Source of the DNA: Pseudisothecium myosuroides | Taxonomy: Eukaryota > Streptophyta > Bryopsida > Hypnales > Lembophyllaceae | Length of the DNA: 64,000 bases | Direction of reading: 5' to 3' | Assembly (NCBI GenBank): GCA_951799445.1 | Contig: OX637296.1 | Span: 6,944,001 to 7,008,000, forward strand | Part shown: positions 38,601 to 49,540 of the stretch, one piece after another | How positions within the stretch are numbered: position 1 is the stretch's first letter | Layout of the letters: each line of letters starts with the position of its first letter | Position numbers and translations under genes: made by a program | The notes under the pieces: generated by a model | Databases searched by the model: none | What the model was told of the DNA's origin: nothing | Seen by the model: only the letters and a program-made list of their open reading frames with translations

Positions 38601-39400
38601 TTTCGCATTGATAGCCCCCCCCCCCTCCGCACACCAATCAAGTAGGCCGATTAGCGAATCGAGGTGTAAAGACTCTTAAGTTAGGTGCACTCTTCTGTAT
38701 ACGACGAGTGGGTTTTGAAACAAGTTGAGCATCCTACCTGTCATCAAAGCATAAGAGTGTCATCAGTGTTGTTATCAAGTCATTATATTTTAGATAGGTG
38801 GATACAAGGTGACTAGTGCAGTAATAACATCACTCAAAATAAAGTGACCCGCACTAGAGAGACTTAAGCATGCAACTGCTGCTTGGTTGGTGTGGGAGGA
38901 TTTATTACTTCAAGCCATTGGAATAGACATGTTTAGTATACGTGTCCAATCAAGGAGAAAATTAATGTAAATTTGTTGCAAGCTTGGCTTCAGGAGTTAG
39001 CACCAATCATTCACTGAACTTGAGCAGTGCTGGAATTTAGTACGAAATGTCAAAGTAGCTACAACTACTTTTTGGTATTGGCGCTGCCTGAATTGGGTTC
39101 AGATCACGCACTTCCGTTCATTTCTGTATTCGTGGGATCATGTATTAGGAATTTGTCATGCGGCATCATAACCCTCACTTGGTTGTTGAATTTCAGCACA
39201 TTGCTATGGAAAGGAAATTGCTCAAGTGGGTGAAGCCTGGCAGCTGGCTTCAAAGAACAGCAGGAATAGTTCCTTTCGACCAGCCTCTGCTTTGGAGGGG
39301 TTTAAGGATCCGGGCATTACAACATGGATTGGCCGCTACGGCGTTGGTGGGCACATACGAAACAGCCATGCAATACTTCATGCACCGTAGCAGTCGGTAA
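35631..39400 (+). CDS. Mitochondrial carrier (SLC25-type) protein, six exons
   Basis: Six exons joined by eye, with consistent phases and GT/AG introns: 35631-35828, 36471-36582, 36979-37074, 37638-38196, 38431-38566 and 39197-39400 (1305 nt, 434 residues). Three carrier repeats are visible: YPLDTLK (Pro57), TPFDILK (Pro198) and HALDTAK (about 351-357). In the third the signature Pro is Ala, a departure from the PX[DE]XX[KR] motif. Exon 3 encodes GFYGGLGWQVLGRLPVLGTR, typical of the matrix-helix to TM2 region, and the last exon has LLWRGLRIRALQHGLAA. The start at 35631 is the first in-frame ATG and gives an Arg/Ser-rich N-terminus; ATG 35691 is an alternative. The expected location is the mitochondrial or another organellar inner membrane. 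The transported substrate cannot be told. Intron 1 holds a remarkable tandem array (separate entry). Confidence 0.9.
35829..36470 (+). repeat. Tandem array in carrier intron 1, with decoy exon-2 starts
   Basis: Intron 1 of the carrier gene consists of four head-to-tail units that begin right after a CAG, at 35829, 35960, 36092 and 36282, with the true exon 2 at 36471. The spacings are 131, 132, 190 and 189 bp. Each unit has an acceptor-like end (GAGAGGCAG, GGAGATGCAG, AAAGCCAG), a CCCAAACCCTA-like stretch and a TTTTCGGTCAAT block. The units at 36092 and 36282 also carry copies of the start of exon 2 (GTTTCTGCAAATGCAG and AGGGCAGCTTGTGGTC-like segments). If spliced in, these copies would run to early stops. 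Confidence 0.85.
36590..36960. repeat. Dispersed repeat in carrier intron 2, related to 48020-48260
   Basis: The segment with GTAGACCACTATTGAAGG, GGCCGTAGACATTTAACC and GAGACGGGATCAGG is matched in order near 48032-48230 by GTAGACCACTAGGAGTGG, GGCCATAGACATTAACCTAG and GAGACGAGACCAGAG. A related block also links intron 3 (37500-37610) with 46960-47070. I cannot name the element. Confidence 0.5.
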
Positions 39401-40220
39401 AATACAAACCCAGACCTCATCTTTGACACATGATCGATGGGAACCCTCACCCTGGATGAGAAGAGCCATTAGCCAAGTCCTGAAGCTTGCAAAGACTCGA
39501 CCTCAGCAATTGTTAACAAAGCATTTGCTTTGGACCATTTCAGAGGTATTCCTGAGACTTACACTACTACTCAAGGTCAGATGCAGAATTGGGGATATCA
39601 AAACCTCGATTATGTCTTCACCAGGGTTCGGATTGTGCCTTCCTATGTTGTAGAAGTAGGAAAAAGCAAGGTTTGTGATTGGAGATCACAATAATCTTTG
39701 CTTATCTCTACACCCTCCCTTGGGAGCCTTCATCGTGGCTGTAGTGCCTGTACTCCCTGTAAGCTTAGTCTCTGGATGCTGCATTTTAGTTCTGAGATAC
39801 TGTATGACATTGGCGCATTGGGGAGTCAAACTTAAGTGAGATATCCTGAGCAGTTATTACCAGTAGTAGCTTGTAGGAAAAATTCTTTATTAACTGTAGA
39901 ATATTATGTACCCTGGGAGGTTTTACGGCCCCTATTGATGATCCTGCGGCCTTCACATGAAAGGAGGAGAACCTTGGCCCTTGGGGTTAGGAACTCCGGT
40001 TCTGCAACTACTGTACCTGTTAGTACTTTGCTGTCGAGGGTGTTATGTCACTACGAGCCCTAAATGCTGGGTTGTTCCCCTTGGAGGCTCTTGGGCTAAG
40101 TTAAGCAGAGAGGCAGTCAGTGCAGAGTGAAATTGATTGTAACATAGCGTATCAACTGTCGGTCAGACAAATTAGGGTTTCAGCTCTGTTTCCCCATGAA
40201 ACTTCTGGGCTAATAACCAG

Positions 40221-40505
40221 GGCTTTTTTTTTTTGGCTTTCTGGTGCCAGATTGCACTAGAAAAAAATAATTTGGCTAAAAAATGGCAAAAAATTATGAA
40301 GATTTTCGCCAGAAAATTTTAAATTAAAAAAAAATCTTGGATGAAATTGCCAGATTGTGGATGAAAATAGAATTATAGACATGTGATATACACTAATGTG
40401 ATATTTTCTATCCAATATATGGATGAATGCTGAAATTTGGAGCACTACTGTAACATTTTATATCGCCATTTTGGCACTTCACTAAAAATGAAAAAAAAAG
40501 CCCTA
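40221..40505. mobile_element. Mutator-like MITE with 11-bp TSD
   Basis: A 285-bp element flanked by the exact 11-bp direct repeat CTAATAACCAG (40210-40220 and 40506-40516). The ends are GGGCTTTTTTTTT and AAAAAAAAAGCCC, followed inward by GGTGCCA-like and TGGCAC segments. The length of the target duplication is typical of Mutator-type insertion. It lies in the 3' flank of the carrier gene. Confidence 0.8.
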
Positions 40506-40540
40506 CTAATAACCAGGCTGAATGGAGAATTCAACGTTGA

Positions 40541-40871
40541 CTAAGGTAGGAGGTCCTGAAATCGCTCATTTAAGAGCTGAAACTGAATTTTGGGGGGGTG
40601 AAACACCTCAAAATATTTTTCACTGAATTTTCCTTGAAAGACAAGAGGAATTGGCATCTAACCCAAGTCGTTTCATATTTGGAACTTTCTAGAATTAGTT
40701 ATGAAATTTTGAAGTTGAAGTGGCATAGGGCTCTGAAATCACCCACCCCCTAAATTGTACACTATTTGTACATCGTTGAAGGCTATGGAAAAGCAACATT
40801 TACAAGCAGGGTACATATGAGTAGGGTGGGCGATTTTAATGCCCGGTCAATTTCAGGACCTCCTACCTTAG
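40541..40871. mobile_element. CTAAGGTA-family MITE, copy A
   Basis: A 331-bp element with perfect termini CTAAGGTAGGAGGTCCTGAA and its complement at the right end. Near the centre are GTACACTATTTGTACAT and GGGTACAT segments that form a second inverted repeat. It is about 85 percent like copy B by eye across most of its length. There is no coding capacity. Confidence 0.85.
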
Positions 40872-41520
40872 TATTGGAGCTGCAGCAATGTAGAGGATTC
40901 CTTCTCTTAATGGTAGGAAAACAGCTAGAAATCAATTTTAACCTTGGAACGCCGGGCTTGTCACCATGGATCTCATCCTTTTGGGTAAGGTAGGGGGCTC
41001 AGAAATGGAGCATCTAATTGCTGGTTTGCCTTTTTCATGCATTTCCTTGGACGGGAATATTTTTAGCTCATTTTTCAGAGAAAGAAAAATTGATGAGAAT
41101 CTAATCCAAGTCATTTCGTATTTTTCCAAGCATTTTTGAATTATTTATGAATTTTCAAACAAGTTGGGTCGTAGGTCCCTATTTGTGACCCTAGGTCTTT
41201 CTTAAATGGTTCACTTGCAATTCTAAATAAAAATGGGGAAAGTAAAGAGAATGATTGGCTCTTGCAATTGATAATGTTTTTTTCCTTGATTCATTCAATG
41301 ACTATACTAGTCAATTTCAGAACCAACTCATGTCCATTTCACAGCCATTTATAGGATTCATTCTTAATGCCCGTTCCGTTTATAGCCTCCTACCTTATCG
41401 TCTGAATCATTTGCTTAAAAACCCAAGAGTAGTCATTGGAGGTCAAACTATTGTGCAAGACCTCCCTTTTTCACACAAAATTCTAAGGATGAACATCTGT
41501 ACTTTTGTCTTACTATACAT

Positions 41521-41683
41521 AACTACAAGAAACATGCGTTGGTCTAAACAAAAAATGTGGGCTGAAATTTGTTGAGAACCACACTTCCAACACTGGAATC
41601 CCATAATTTTGTGTTGGAAATATGGTTCTCAACAAATTTCAGCCCACATTTTTTGTTTAGACCAACGCGGATTTCTTCTAGTG
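41521..41683. mobile_element. Foldback MITE with CACTA-like ends
   Basis: A 163-bp element bounded by a CAT 3-bp direct repeat (41518-41520 and 41684-41686). The termini AACTACAAGAAAC and, in reverse complement on the right, CACTAGAAGAAAT resemble CACTA-superfamily ends. Inside, 58-bp arms (41536-41593 and 41611-41668) are complementary with only two mismatches, around a 17-nt loop. The flanks contain ACTTTTGTCTTACTATACAT twice, so it sits in or next to a short duplication. Confidence 0.8.
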
Positions 41684-41759
41684 CATTAAAGGATCTTTTG
41701 TCATGCACTTTTGTCTTACTATACATTAAAGGATCCTTTGTCATCCATCAAATACTTTG

Positions 41760-44299
41760 TGTTTGCAACAACGTTACAAGGTTAATAGAATTGTGATATT
41801 CTCACTGGAGCTTTGTGGATGTGGATGTCTTGATCTTAGATGAGTGCATGGTTTATAATTTGACATAAACTGTGAAATGTTGGGCCTATCACCACAATGT
41901 TGAACTTCATATTCTTTCACTATGTATGCATCTAATATATAGACTACATATGAATAATGTTATTTTTTATTTTGGAGATTAAAGCATATGCCTCTTATAA
42001 GTCATTAAAACTTATTGTTTTTTTGCAGAAATTTGAAAGTATTGTAATTTTTTAAAGAAAAGGTGAAGAAAATTCATATCAATTATAAAATTGGCTCAAA
42101 GAAATCTGAAAGCTTTACCACATGTATAGATTATAGTAAAGAACATCATCACCTAAACAAAATTTCATGTACTTTTTTATCTGTTTTGAAATGTAGTTGT
42201 AAACACTCAACTTCAAACTACAATGAAATATTATTTCAAGAGTCTTTTTCAATATTTTCAACTAGTATAGAAACCAGCAGTCATATTAGTTATTTCACAT
42301 AATTTAACCCAATGATGTGCACATTCTATTATTGAATTTATATACAAAAACTTATGAAAAATTGCATTTCCTTGCCTTTAATCACATATGTCAAAAGGAT
42401 GTTAAAAATCCCTCCCGGCATTCTAGAATTGAATTGTTACAAGATTTCTTCTAATCCCAAAAATATGGGCAAGAATAAGATTCTTCTCAATTTATTGTTA
42501 AACTAATATGTGGTTGCCCAAATCATTGGATTGTCAATCTTTTTGTGATTGAAACTCAAATTACTAAAATCTCCAAGAAACGTAGAAATGAACTTCCAAT
42601 GTTAATTAAGCATATGACATAGGTTGTAGAACTTTATTGTGGATTTCCATTTTTGGTGATTGTAAGGAAAATTTAGAATATACAAAATTCTCATATTGTA
42701 ACTTCCAACTTGAAACACTATATTTCCTTTTTCAATTTTATAAAGAGTAGATTTCAAATCCAATCATTTTTTAAAAGTAATCTGACCATGTAGATGTCCA
42801 ACTATTATAGGTGTTCTTATAAATTGTTTAGAACTCATTGTTATTCATTTATTCCTTCTCTTTTTCCTCTAAGTCTTTTATTTAATCATTTTTCTTTTCT
42901 AAATATCATAAAATTTGGACTACAAGCCTATAGAAAATTAGGAGTTTTAAAGAAGAAAAATGCAATTATTTAGTCAAATTATATCAATCTATTTTTTTTA
43001 AAATTATTTCTTTAGTGTATTGTTGCTATAAAAATATCATTCAACATTGGAAGCACAAAAAAATCCTTGTTAAGTGAATTTTTTTGCTTTAATTCAACAT
43101 ATAGTCGATGATTTCTTTAATTTTCTCTCAATTGTATTAACCTTGTAACATGGCAAGGGACTGAATATGTAGTTGATGAATGACTTTTAGAATTCATGTA
43201 GAAACATAGAATGCAACTACTCATCCTAATAGAAGATAATTTATTGGCTAGTGATTACAATGATGAGGTTGTCATTTTACAATTAATTTGCCAATATCGT
43301 GTTCGTCTTCATTTTTGCCTTGTTATCAATTATTCATTATAATGAACCAATAGGATATCTTTCAGATTGCACTATAAAAATCTTCTAGCATTGTAGTAAA
43401 TGTCACAATGAATGCAAAATCACTAAGGGACAAATATATCAATAGTTTACAAGATCTATTTTACAATCTGAGTATTCCATTATTCAAAGAGAAAAGCAAG
43501 AATATGGATAGTGATCAACGTAATTTTAGAGGGGTTACAAAATCTCTTGAAGAAATCAAATGTAAAGTAAAGATGCCAAATTATGTTATGTTAATCTACC
43601 TTATGTTATTTTAATCTATATTGATTCATTTGAATTATACAATTTTGGCAAATCCCTAGCCCTTCACTCATAACATTGTTAACCAACGCAGGAGGGCTCC
43701 CTTTTGCTCCCCACAAATCAGGCCCCCCCCAAGCGTGAAACTTATAGGAACAATGCTTGTACTATTGAGATCTATTTTCAAAAATTAAATCGCAACATGA
43801 ACCTAGCTTCATGCCCCATGCTCTATAGTGGCTGCAATTCAACCCAAAGTGACACAAATCACTTTGACTGTAGTAAATCCAATCAATAATATAACACAAT
43901 TTATAATTCAATTTCCCCTCAGGTATCTGAATTATACCTTCCCCTGGAGGTTGAGATTGCACCTCGTAAACAATGTTATGCACTTGGATGAAATTGTTGA
44001 ATTGGTGCCTAAAAAACTCTAAAATTCTAAAACCCTAGTCATTGACCATTGGACCAAGTGAATTTTCAGCAATAAAAGATGTAGCTATAATATATCTTCC
44101 TCTTTGTAAGGATCCTTTTCACCTTTAAAGAATTCAATGATTCCATTCACCAAACCATGACACCCACTAATTATTTGTTAAAATTGGTATTGTATCCTCC
44201 ATTAAACTGAATTCGAAGTTTTCAATTCCAACGAAAGAGCAAATCAATTAACCCTTGACCATTCTATGGCTGATGGATGATAAGAGAATTATTCTGTGT
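41760..44299. other. AT-rich intergenic DNA, no gene recognised
   Basis: Short frames only. A C-rich run lies near 43724. No protein family resemblance was found. Confidence 0.5.
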
Positions 44300-44470
44300 A
44301 GGACAGAAATGCAACTATTCATCCTCGGAATTTGTTGTGAAAAGGGTAGATCTTCTAGAGGAACTTGACTTCCAATGAGCGCTTCTGCAACTTTGTAAGC
44401 CAATGATTCACACGGTAATGCAAAAGGATGATTTCGAGGGTCACCCCTTCGTCCTTTAAGGGTTAAAAAG
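44300..44470. repeat. Dispersed repeat, copy 1 (second copy at 50480-50620)
   Basis: The segment from CATCCTCGGAATTTG through CCAATGAGCGCTTC matches 50507-50567 (CATCCTTGGAATTTTGTTTG ... CCAATGAGTACTT) in the same order. Both continue to an AAAAGGATGA block. Copy 1 ends in GTCCTTTAAGGGTTAA, the terminus of the TTAACCCCTAAAGGACC family, so it may be a fragment of that family. Confidence 0.6.
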
Positions 44471-44989
44471 CAAGAAATTAAATCTCTGGTCCTGATTCTT
44501 AATTTCCTGAAAATATTCTGTCAACCTGAAATAAAAACCACACAATAAATAGAAACAATCTATCTACCTGCAGTCAGTTTCTCTCAACCTTTTTCTGCAA
44601 GTCAACCACGTCATCATCATTCATCAAATGCAAAGCGTTTTCGGAACTCGGGAATAACTAAAAATGTCTATAACGACAAACGTGCACAACAGGACCGCGT
44701 TTATGAGCGCCGAACAGGAAAGATACTCCCAGACTTCGTCGCAATTGGAGCGAACGAATCACCCATCCTCGTCGGACGGTCTCCGTCTCCGTTCGTCAGC
44801 TCCGATACTGTCATGCAGACCCGCCTCCAAAGTCCACTCTGTTGGATTCGTCCTCAAATCCGACGAACGAAATGAATCGTTGGGACGTAACATCGTCCCT
44901 CTTACGTTGGACTCGCCCCCAATGTTGGGTGTTTCAAGGGAGGCCAGTGATCTGAATTAGGTCAAACTCGAAGGCAAAACGGCGTCGTT

Positions 44990-45490
44990 TGGACGAACGA
45001 AACAGCATCATCGTGCTTCGTTCGTCTGCACAGTCGAACACTGGGACATCCATTGGAAGATAGTTTAGAATGGGGACGAACGAGTGGAATCGTTGGGAAG
45101 TATCGTCGACTCTCTAGGTTGGACTTGGCCAGACCTGAGCTTTGGTTTGGACGAACGAATTAGTATCCTCGTGTAGTCGTGTGTCCTTCTTCGTTCGTCA
45201 GTGCAGGCAATTACATAAGCGCGGGGTCGGTAAGAGTCGTCTGAAATAGGGACGAACGATCGGAATCGTTGGGAAGTATCGTCGACTGTCTGGGTTGGAC
45301 ATGGCCAGACCTCAGCTTCAGGTTGAGTGATTTGGACGAACGAATTAGTACTCTCGTGCGTCCTTCTTCGTTCGTCAGTGCAGCAAACAGTATACAAAAG
45401 CGCGGGTCGGTAAGAGTCGTCTGAAACAGGGACGAACGATCGGAATCATTGGGAAGTATCGTCGTCTCTCTCAGTTCGACCTGCCTCAGG
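44990..45490 (+). repeat. Tandem array with GACGAACGA motifs upstream of the FKBP gene
   Basis: Near-identical units start at GGGACGAACGA at 45072, 45249 and 45429 (periods 177 and 180 bp); the last is cut short about 65 bp before the FKBP start codon. Each unit has GGGACGAACGA, then GGAATCGTTGGGAAGTATCG, then TTTGGACGAACGAATTAGTA, then the reverse complement CTTCGTTCGTC about 40 bp further on, then GCGCGGGTCGGTAAGAGTCG. More decayed copies lie at 44740-45060. In total about eleven direct or inverted GACGAACGA-like sites precede the gene. The array probably overlaps its promoter and 5' UTR. Confidence 0.85.
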
Positions 45491-45554
45491 TTAGAAAGTC
45501 TACTGGAAGCCGTCGCCCTGAATTCGGTAGCTCGAGCTCATCTTTCACGCGGCG

Positions 45555-46067
45555 ATGGCGACTGCAAGCGCGACGAAGTGGTTGATTTCGGCTCTCGTTG
45601 CTGTCGTAGCTTCACTTGCTGTGAATGCTTCCGAGGTTACTCAGCTTCAGATCGGTGTGAAATTCAAGCCCGAGAGTTGTGAGTTGAAGGCGCACAAGGG
45701 CGACCTCGTGAGCGTGCACTACCGGGGTTTACTCTCCGACGGGACGGAGTTCGAGAACAGTTATGACAGGGAACAGCCGCTGGATTTCAAGCTCGGGCAG
45801 GGGACCGTCATCAAGGGCTGGGACCAGGGGATTCTTGGCATGTGTGTCGGGGAGAAGCGGAAGCTCAAGATCCCTGCGAAGCTGGCTTACGGCGATCAAA
45901 GCATTCCTCCCAGTATACCAGCTGGCGCGGCTTTGATTTTCGACACGGAGCTCGTTGCTGTGAACGGGCGAACTGGCCCTGGTCCTGATGATGTCGTGGA
46001 GGCTCTTCTTGGTGACTTGCCTCCTGAGGACTTAGAATTTGGAGACGCGGTGGCTGCCTTCAGTTAG
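45555..46067 (+). CDS. ER-lumen FKBP-type peptidyl-prolyl isomerase, FKBP15/FKBP2-like
   Basis: A 170-residue intronless frame starting at ATG 45555. Residues 1-25 form a signal peptide with a hydrophobic core ([14 protein letters not shown]), followed by the family-typical segment [20 protein letters not shown]. The FKBP domain spans about residues 45-136. Ligand-pocket residues visible by alignment with FKBP12 are Tyr56, Phe66, Val85-Ile86, Trp89, Tyr112 and Phe129; the usual Asp after the Phe is Glu67. Cys42 and Cys97 are the pair typical of secretory FKBP2-type proteins. The expected activity is cis-trans isomerisation of X-Pro bonds in ER folding. Oddity: plant FKBP15 proteins usually end in an ER-retention signal of the NDEL/KDEL type, whereas this one ends DAVAAFS, so retention is uncertain. 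The C-terminal coding sequence is partly duplicated just after the stop. A motif-rich tandem array lies immediately upstream. Confidence 0.93.
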   Translation: MATASATKWLISALVAVVASLAVNASEVTQLQIGVKFKPESCELKAHKGDLVSVHYRGLLSDGTEFENSYDREQPLDFKLGQGTVIKGWDQGILGMCVGEKRKLKIPAKLAYGDQSIPPSIPAGAALIFDTELVAVNGRTGPGPDDVVEALLGDLPPEDLEFGDAVAAFS

Positions 46068-46134
46068 GTAGTAGGTTTTGCTGTGTGAGGACTTAGATTT
46101 TGGAGACGCCTTTAGAAATGTAGGTTTTGCTGCT
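46025..46134 (+). repeat. Tandem duplication across the FKBP stop codon
   Basis: The end of the FKBP coding region and the start of the 3' UTR (TGAGGACTTAGAATTTGGAG ... GTAGGTTTTGCTG, 46025-46083) is repeated with changes at about 46086-46134. The second copy lies wholly in the 3' UTR. The duplicated part includes the codons for EDLEFGD. Confidence 0.8.
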
Positions 46135-46139
46135 TGATC

Positions 46140-48826
46140 CGTTCTCGCATTTGATTAGTAGTGTGCGATGTCGCACTCGAAAGAAGCGATTTCTGTGATT
46201 ATGTGTGGTGGCAGTCGGGAACAGAGCATTTGAGGTTTAGGAGTACAGTTTAGGAGAGACTAGACATTTTACCTTTCCGACTTCAACCTCATTGATTGTA
46301 CAGATAAGAGAAGGTTGGTGTGCGCGAGAGGCTTGGATAAGCGTACTTGAGATGCTCAGTACTGGTGTTGAGGTACTTGTCAATTGCGACATTGTTGCCT
46401 TGGCGTTTCTGAAGCCGTACTTTGAACGATTTACATATAAATCAGTACTTGAGTTTTTGAACGTCTGCTATGTCTCTTGGAACGTCAATGTATCTGTGTT
46501 TTGCACTCTGGCTAGTGCGCAATGTCTTGGGAAATAAACCCCGGCAAACGCTGACAATGCAGACAAGCTGTGTTTTGCACTCTGGCAAGGGTTTCTCTTC
46601 AAGAGAAAAGAGAAGAGAAACCCTTGCCAGTTGCCACTACAGTACTGTGCTCTTTCTGGTGTAAGTTCTAATCTTCGTAGCTCATAGTTTAAATAGCCTG
46701 CTTGTTTGACTTCATCGTTTTGGATGTTCCACTAACTAATATGTCTTCTCACATGTATCGAGAATGCTTCGTAAACCCGTTTACTTGATCGAACTTTATT
46801 GTAATTCTTTCATCTGTTAGCAACTCGACTTCACATTTGGTCAGCAGGACTTTTGAAATCTGTAGAGTTTCGATTGAAAATAGTTGTCTGCCTAGTTTAA
46901 CCACTGAGAAGTCCACTTTGGACTCAAATTTCTCAGCAACTTGAGCAGGTTATGTAGGACTCTATTACGTTCAATTTTTTAATTTATCTTGGACCAACTC
47001 ATGGAATGTTCTGGTGATATTTTTTTTGGCCTAGTCTGATTATACGATCCTTCGAATTGTTCATTTGAAAAGGTATTTTTCTCTCAGTGCAACGTTTCTC
47101 AGTTATGTCTGGATCAATGCTGTTGTCGATTTTGTCAGTAATTCTATTGATTTTGTTGAAGAGAGTTTGCTTCTCGTGCATTGCCCATAGGCTCACGGTG
47201 ATTTTCGTCTTTGAAGGTACCAGTTGCATTTTCGGGGAGATTTTGGTAGAGACAAAGTGCTCCAAAATGAAGACTCGGTAATGACATGGTTCTACTTGGT
47301 AATGCCATGCGGAATCCACGTTCATTCTTTTTTTGAGCTTCTATCAACCTGTTACTTTGTTTCAATTGAAGTGGATAGGGAAGAAAGTGCATGACTTAGG
47401 TAGCTGGACACTCTGTAGGATCAATTTGAATCGTAACTTCAGATACCTTAGTAAGAGTATTGAACAGGATACCGATCATTTTAATAATAGATATATTAGA
47501 AGTGCTGTCATCACCACCATGGTTCCTATTTCCTAATATTCTGGATTGATTGCTCAAGCTGGTTTGCAGTAACTCAGCAAAGGGTGAGGTCTTACTGCAC
47601 GAAGAGGATTTTTCTGAACATGGTGCGGGCAAGGATGGGCTCATCTCCATCTCAATATTGTTGACTTTCAAGCATCTCAAAATTGAAGGTTGGTTAGCCG
47701 AAAATGTGTGAAGCTGAGAGTAACTTATCATTTGCACAGTGAACATCATGTCTAGTTTAAACTGGAGGTTTAGTAGCACCATTAGCGATGAAGATGGTGT
47801 GCTGTTTAGCTATTAGAAGAAATTTATGGATTCATCTTCTGGCATTGATATCAAGGATGTCTAAGGTAGAGCATATTTGCATCACTTCATGCATTTTAAC
47901 CAATATGTAGGAGTGTTGTCATTGGGTGATCAATATACAGCTCTGGATATCACCTCAGGTTCAAGAGCCTAAAACTCTCTTCAGACTGCATCTTTCATCA
48001 CTACATCTGAATTTCTTATGCAATCTATATCAAAGTAGACCACTAGGAGTGGCAGTCAATAACCTCTTTTCTGTACAAAGATCAGTGGCCATAGACATTA
48101 ACCTAGTCGTGCTTTTACACTGCCTAACTTACTACCAAGTCTAACCAAATGTGTGTGTGTAGAGATGTGTGTGTAACCAAGTGTGTTGGTGGTGGTGACA
48201 GTGGTTGGTAGAGGAGACGAGACCAGAGCCCTAATAGTTTTCCAGTACCCTCTACTTCATGTATTGCTCAGGCTGTATAACTGGGCTAACTTTAATTTCA
48301 TTGCAGCAGTACAGGACAGTACATATACCTGCTTTTTAAGAGGAAGACACGACAGCCAGCAGCGCCTCTAAGTTAATTTGTTCCTTTGTGACACAGCAGA
48401 GAACGAAGCGGCTTTTGGTGCGAGCGGTGTTACACTGTCACGGTGCGGATGCTGCCATTCTTTAATTTTGGATCTAGCTACAAAGCCTACGGAAATTTTG
48501 AAGGGGAAGAGATTCATGTTCTGGAACCAACTGACTGATTGGTATAGGTCAGCTGCTGGCTCAGTTTGCCCAGAGGTTTGTTGTACTTTTCCATCACATG
48601 TGATCGCCAGGACAGCTTTACTTAACTGAAGCTTAGTTGGTAAGCTCACTTGGCAGGTGAGGGACATGATGCGGACCTTGTGTCAAGGTCTGTAAATTTG
48701 ATATGAGTGCACACAATCCATGGAATGAGGTCTAAGATTTGGTCTTGTAGATAGCCATCATGGGGGAGTCTCGTCACTCTCGTGTCCTTCCAGTTTGAAG
48801 CTCCTGGTGTGTAGAATTCTAGAATG
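46140..48826. other. FKBP 3' flank and intermediate-GC DNA without a recognised gene
   Basis: Composition is higher in GC than the distal regions. It contains the 46.58-kb hairpin and blocks shared with carrier introns 2 and 3. The plus-strand frame at 48378-48629 (Cys-rich, CGCCHSLILDLATKPTEILK) is open but matches nothing I know, and an antisense frame is open over the same bases. A TG-rich patch lies at 48150-48200. Confidence 0.4.
46582..46630. repeat. Perfect 19-bp inverted repeat 3' of the FKBP gene
   Basis: The arms CTGGCAAGGGTTTCTCTTC (46582-46600) and its exact reverse complement (46612-46630) surround an 11-nt purine loop. It lies 515 bp after the FKBP stop. The preceding GTGTTTTGCACTCTGGC is also present near 46495, as a direct repeat. 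Confidence 0.9.
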
Positions 48827-49160
48827 TTAAGGTAACAGGTTCACAAATCGCCCACCTAAGAGCTGAAACTGAATTTTGGGGAGGTGAAATGTCTCAAAAT
48901 ATTTTTCAGTAAACTTTCCTTGAAAGACAAGAGGAATTGGCATCTAACCCAAGTCGTTTCATATTTTTTGGAGCTTTCTGGAATTAGTTATGAAATTTTG
49001 AAGTTGAAGTGGCATAGGGCTCTAAAATCGCCCACCCCCTAAAATGTACACTTTTTGTACATCGCTGAAGGCTATGAAATAGTTACATGTACAAGCAATG
49101 TACATTTGAATAGGGTGGGCAATTTTAGAGCCTGAGCGATTTCAGAGCCTGTTACCTTAG
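48827..49160. mobile_element. CTAAGGTA-family MITE, copy B
   Basis: A 334-bp copy with ends TTAAGGTAACAGGTTC and GAGCCTGTTACCTTAG. The interior shares GAAAGACAAGAGGAATTGGC and ATCTAACCCAAGTCGTTTCA with copy A in the same order. Confidence 0.85.
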
Positions 49161-49540
49161 AGCATTTCCTACAGCCCTCCAATTTTCCCCACTCCTTGAT
49201 TCAAGATCTGTCCAATGAAGAGGAGATGGACTTGTATCCCCAAAAGTGCAACTCCATAAAACATACTTCCAACCAATCACATGTCACACAACTCCCCAAA
49301 ATATACTCCCAACCAATCACAAGGCACACAATGTGCATTTATTATGACGACTTGCTAATCCCAAGACAATTAGTAGCGGAAGAGGGGTTAGTGGCCCCAC
49401 TAGAAATGGTTTTCTTAGAGGGGAAAGAGAAGTCCGAGCCTGACAAACGCTAGAATTAATTGCTTTTCATCCAAATTCTAGTGGAGAGGGGATATCTGGA
49501 GGACTGCAAGAGATGCTCTTAGGTGGATAACTGGGTTCAA

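Noticed and set aside
44664..44960. 98-codon plus-strand frame upstream of the FKBP gene
   Set aside because: It has a true ATG but runs through decayed units of the GACGAACGA repeat and shows no known protein features.
45065..45397. 110-codon minus-strand frame over the FKBP upstream array
   Set aside because: Its peptide is internally repeated because the DNA is a tandem array, so it is a repeat artefact.
46890..47075. Similarity to carrier intron 3 (37500-37610) as a retroposed gene fragment
   Set aside because: The shared words are intronic, not exonic, so it is better explained as a dispersed repeat.
48368..48667. Overlapping plus and minus frames of 83-99 codons
   Set aside because: Neither is recognisable and both are open over the same bases; kept only as a note under the intergenic stretch.
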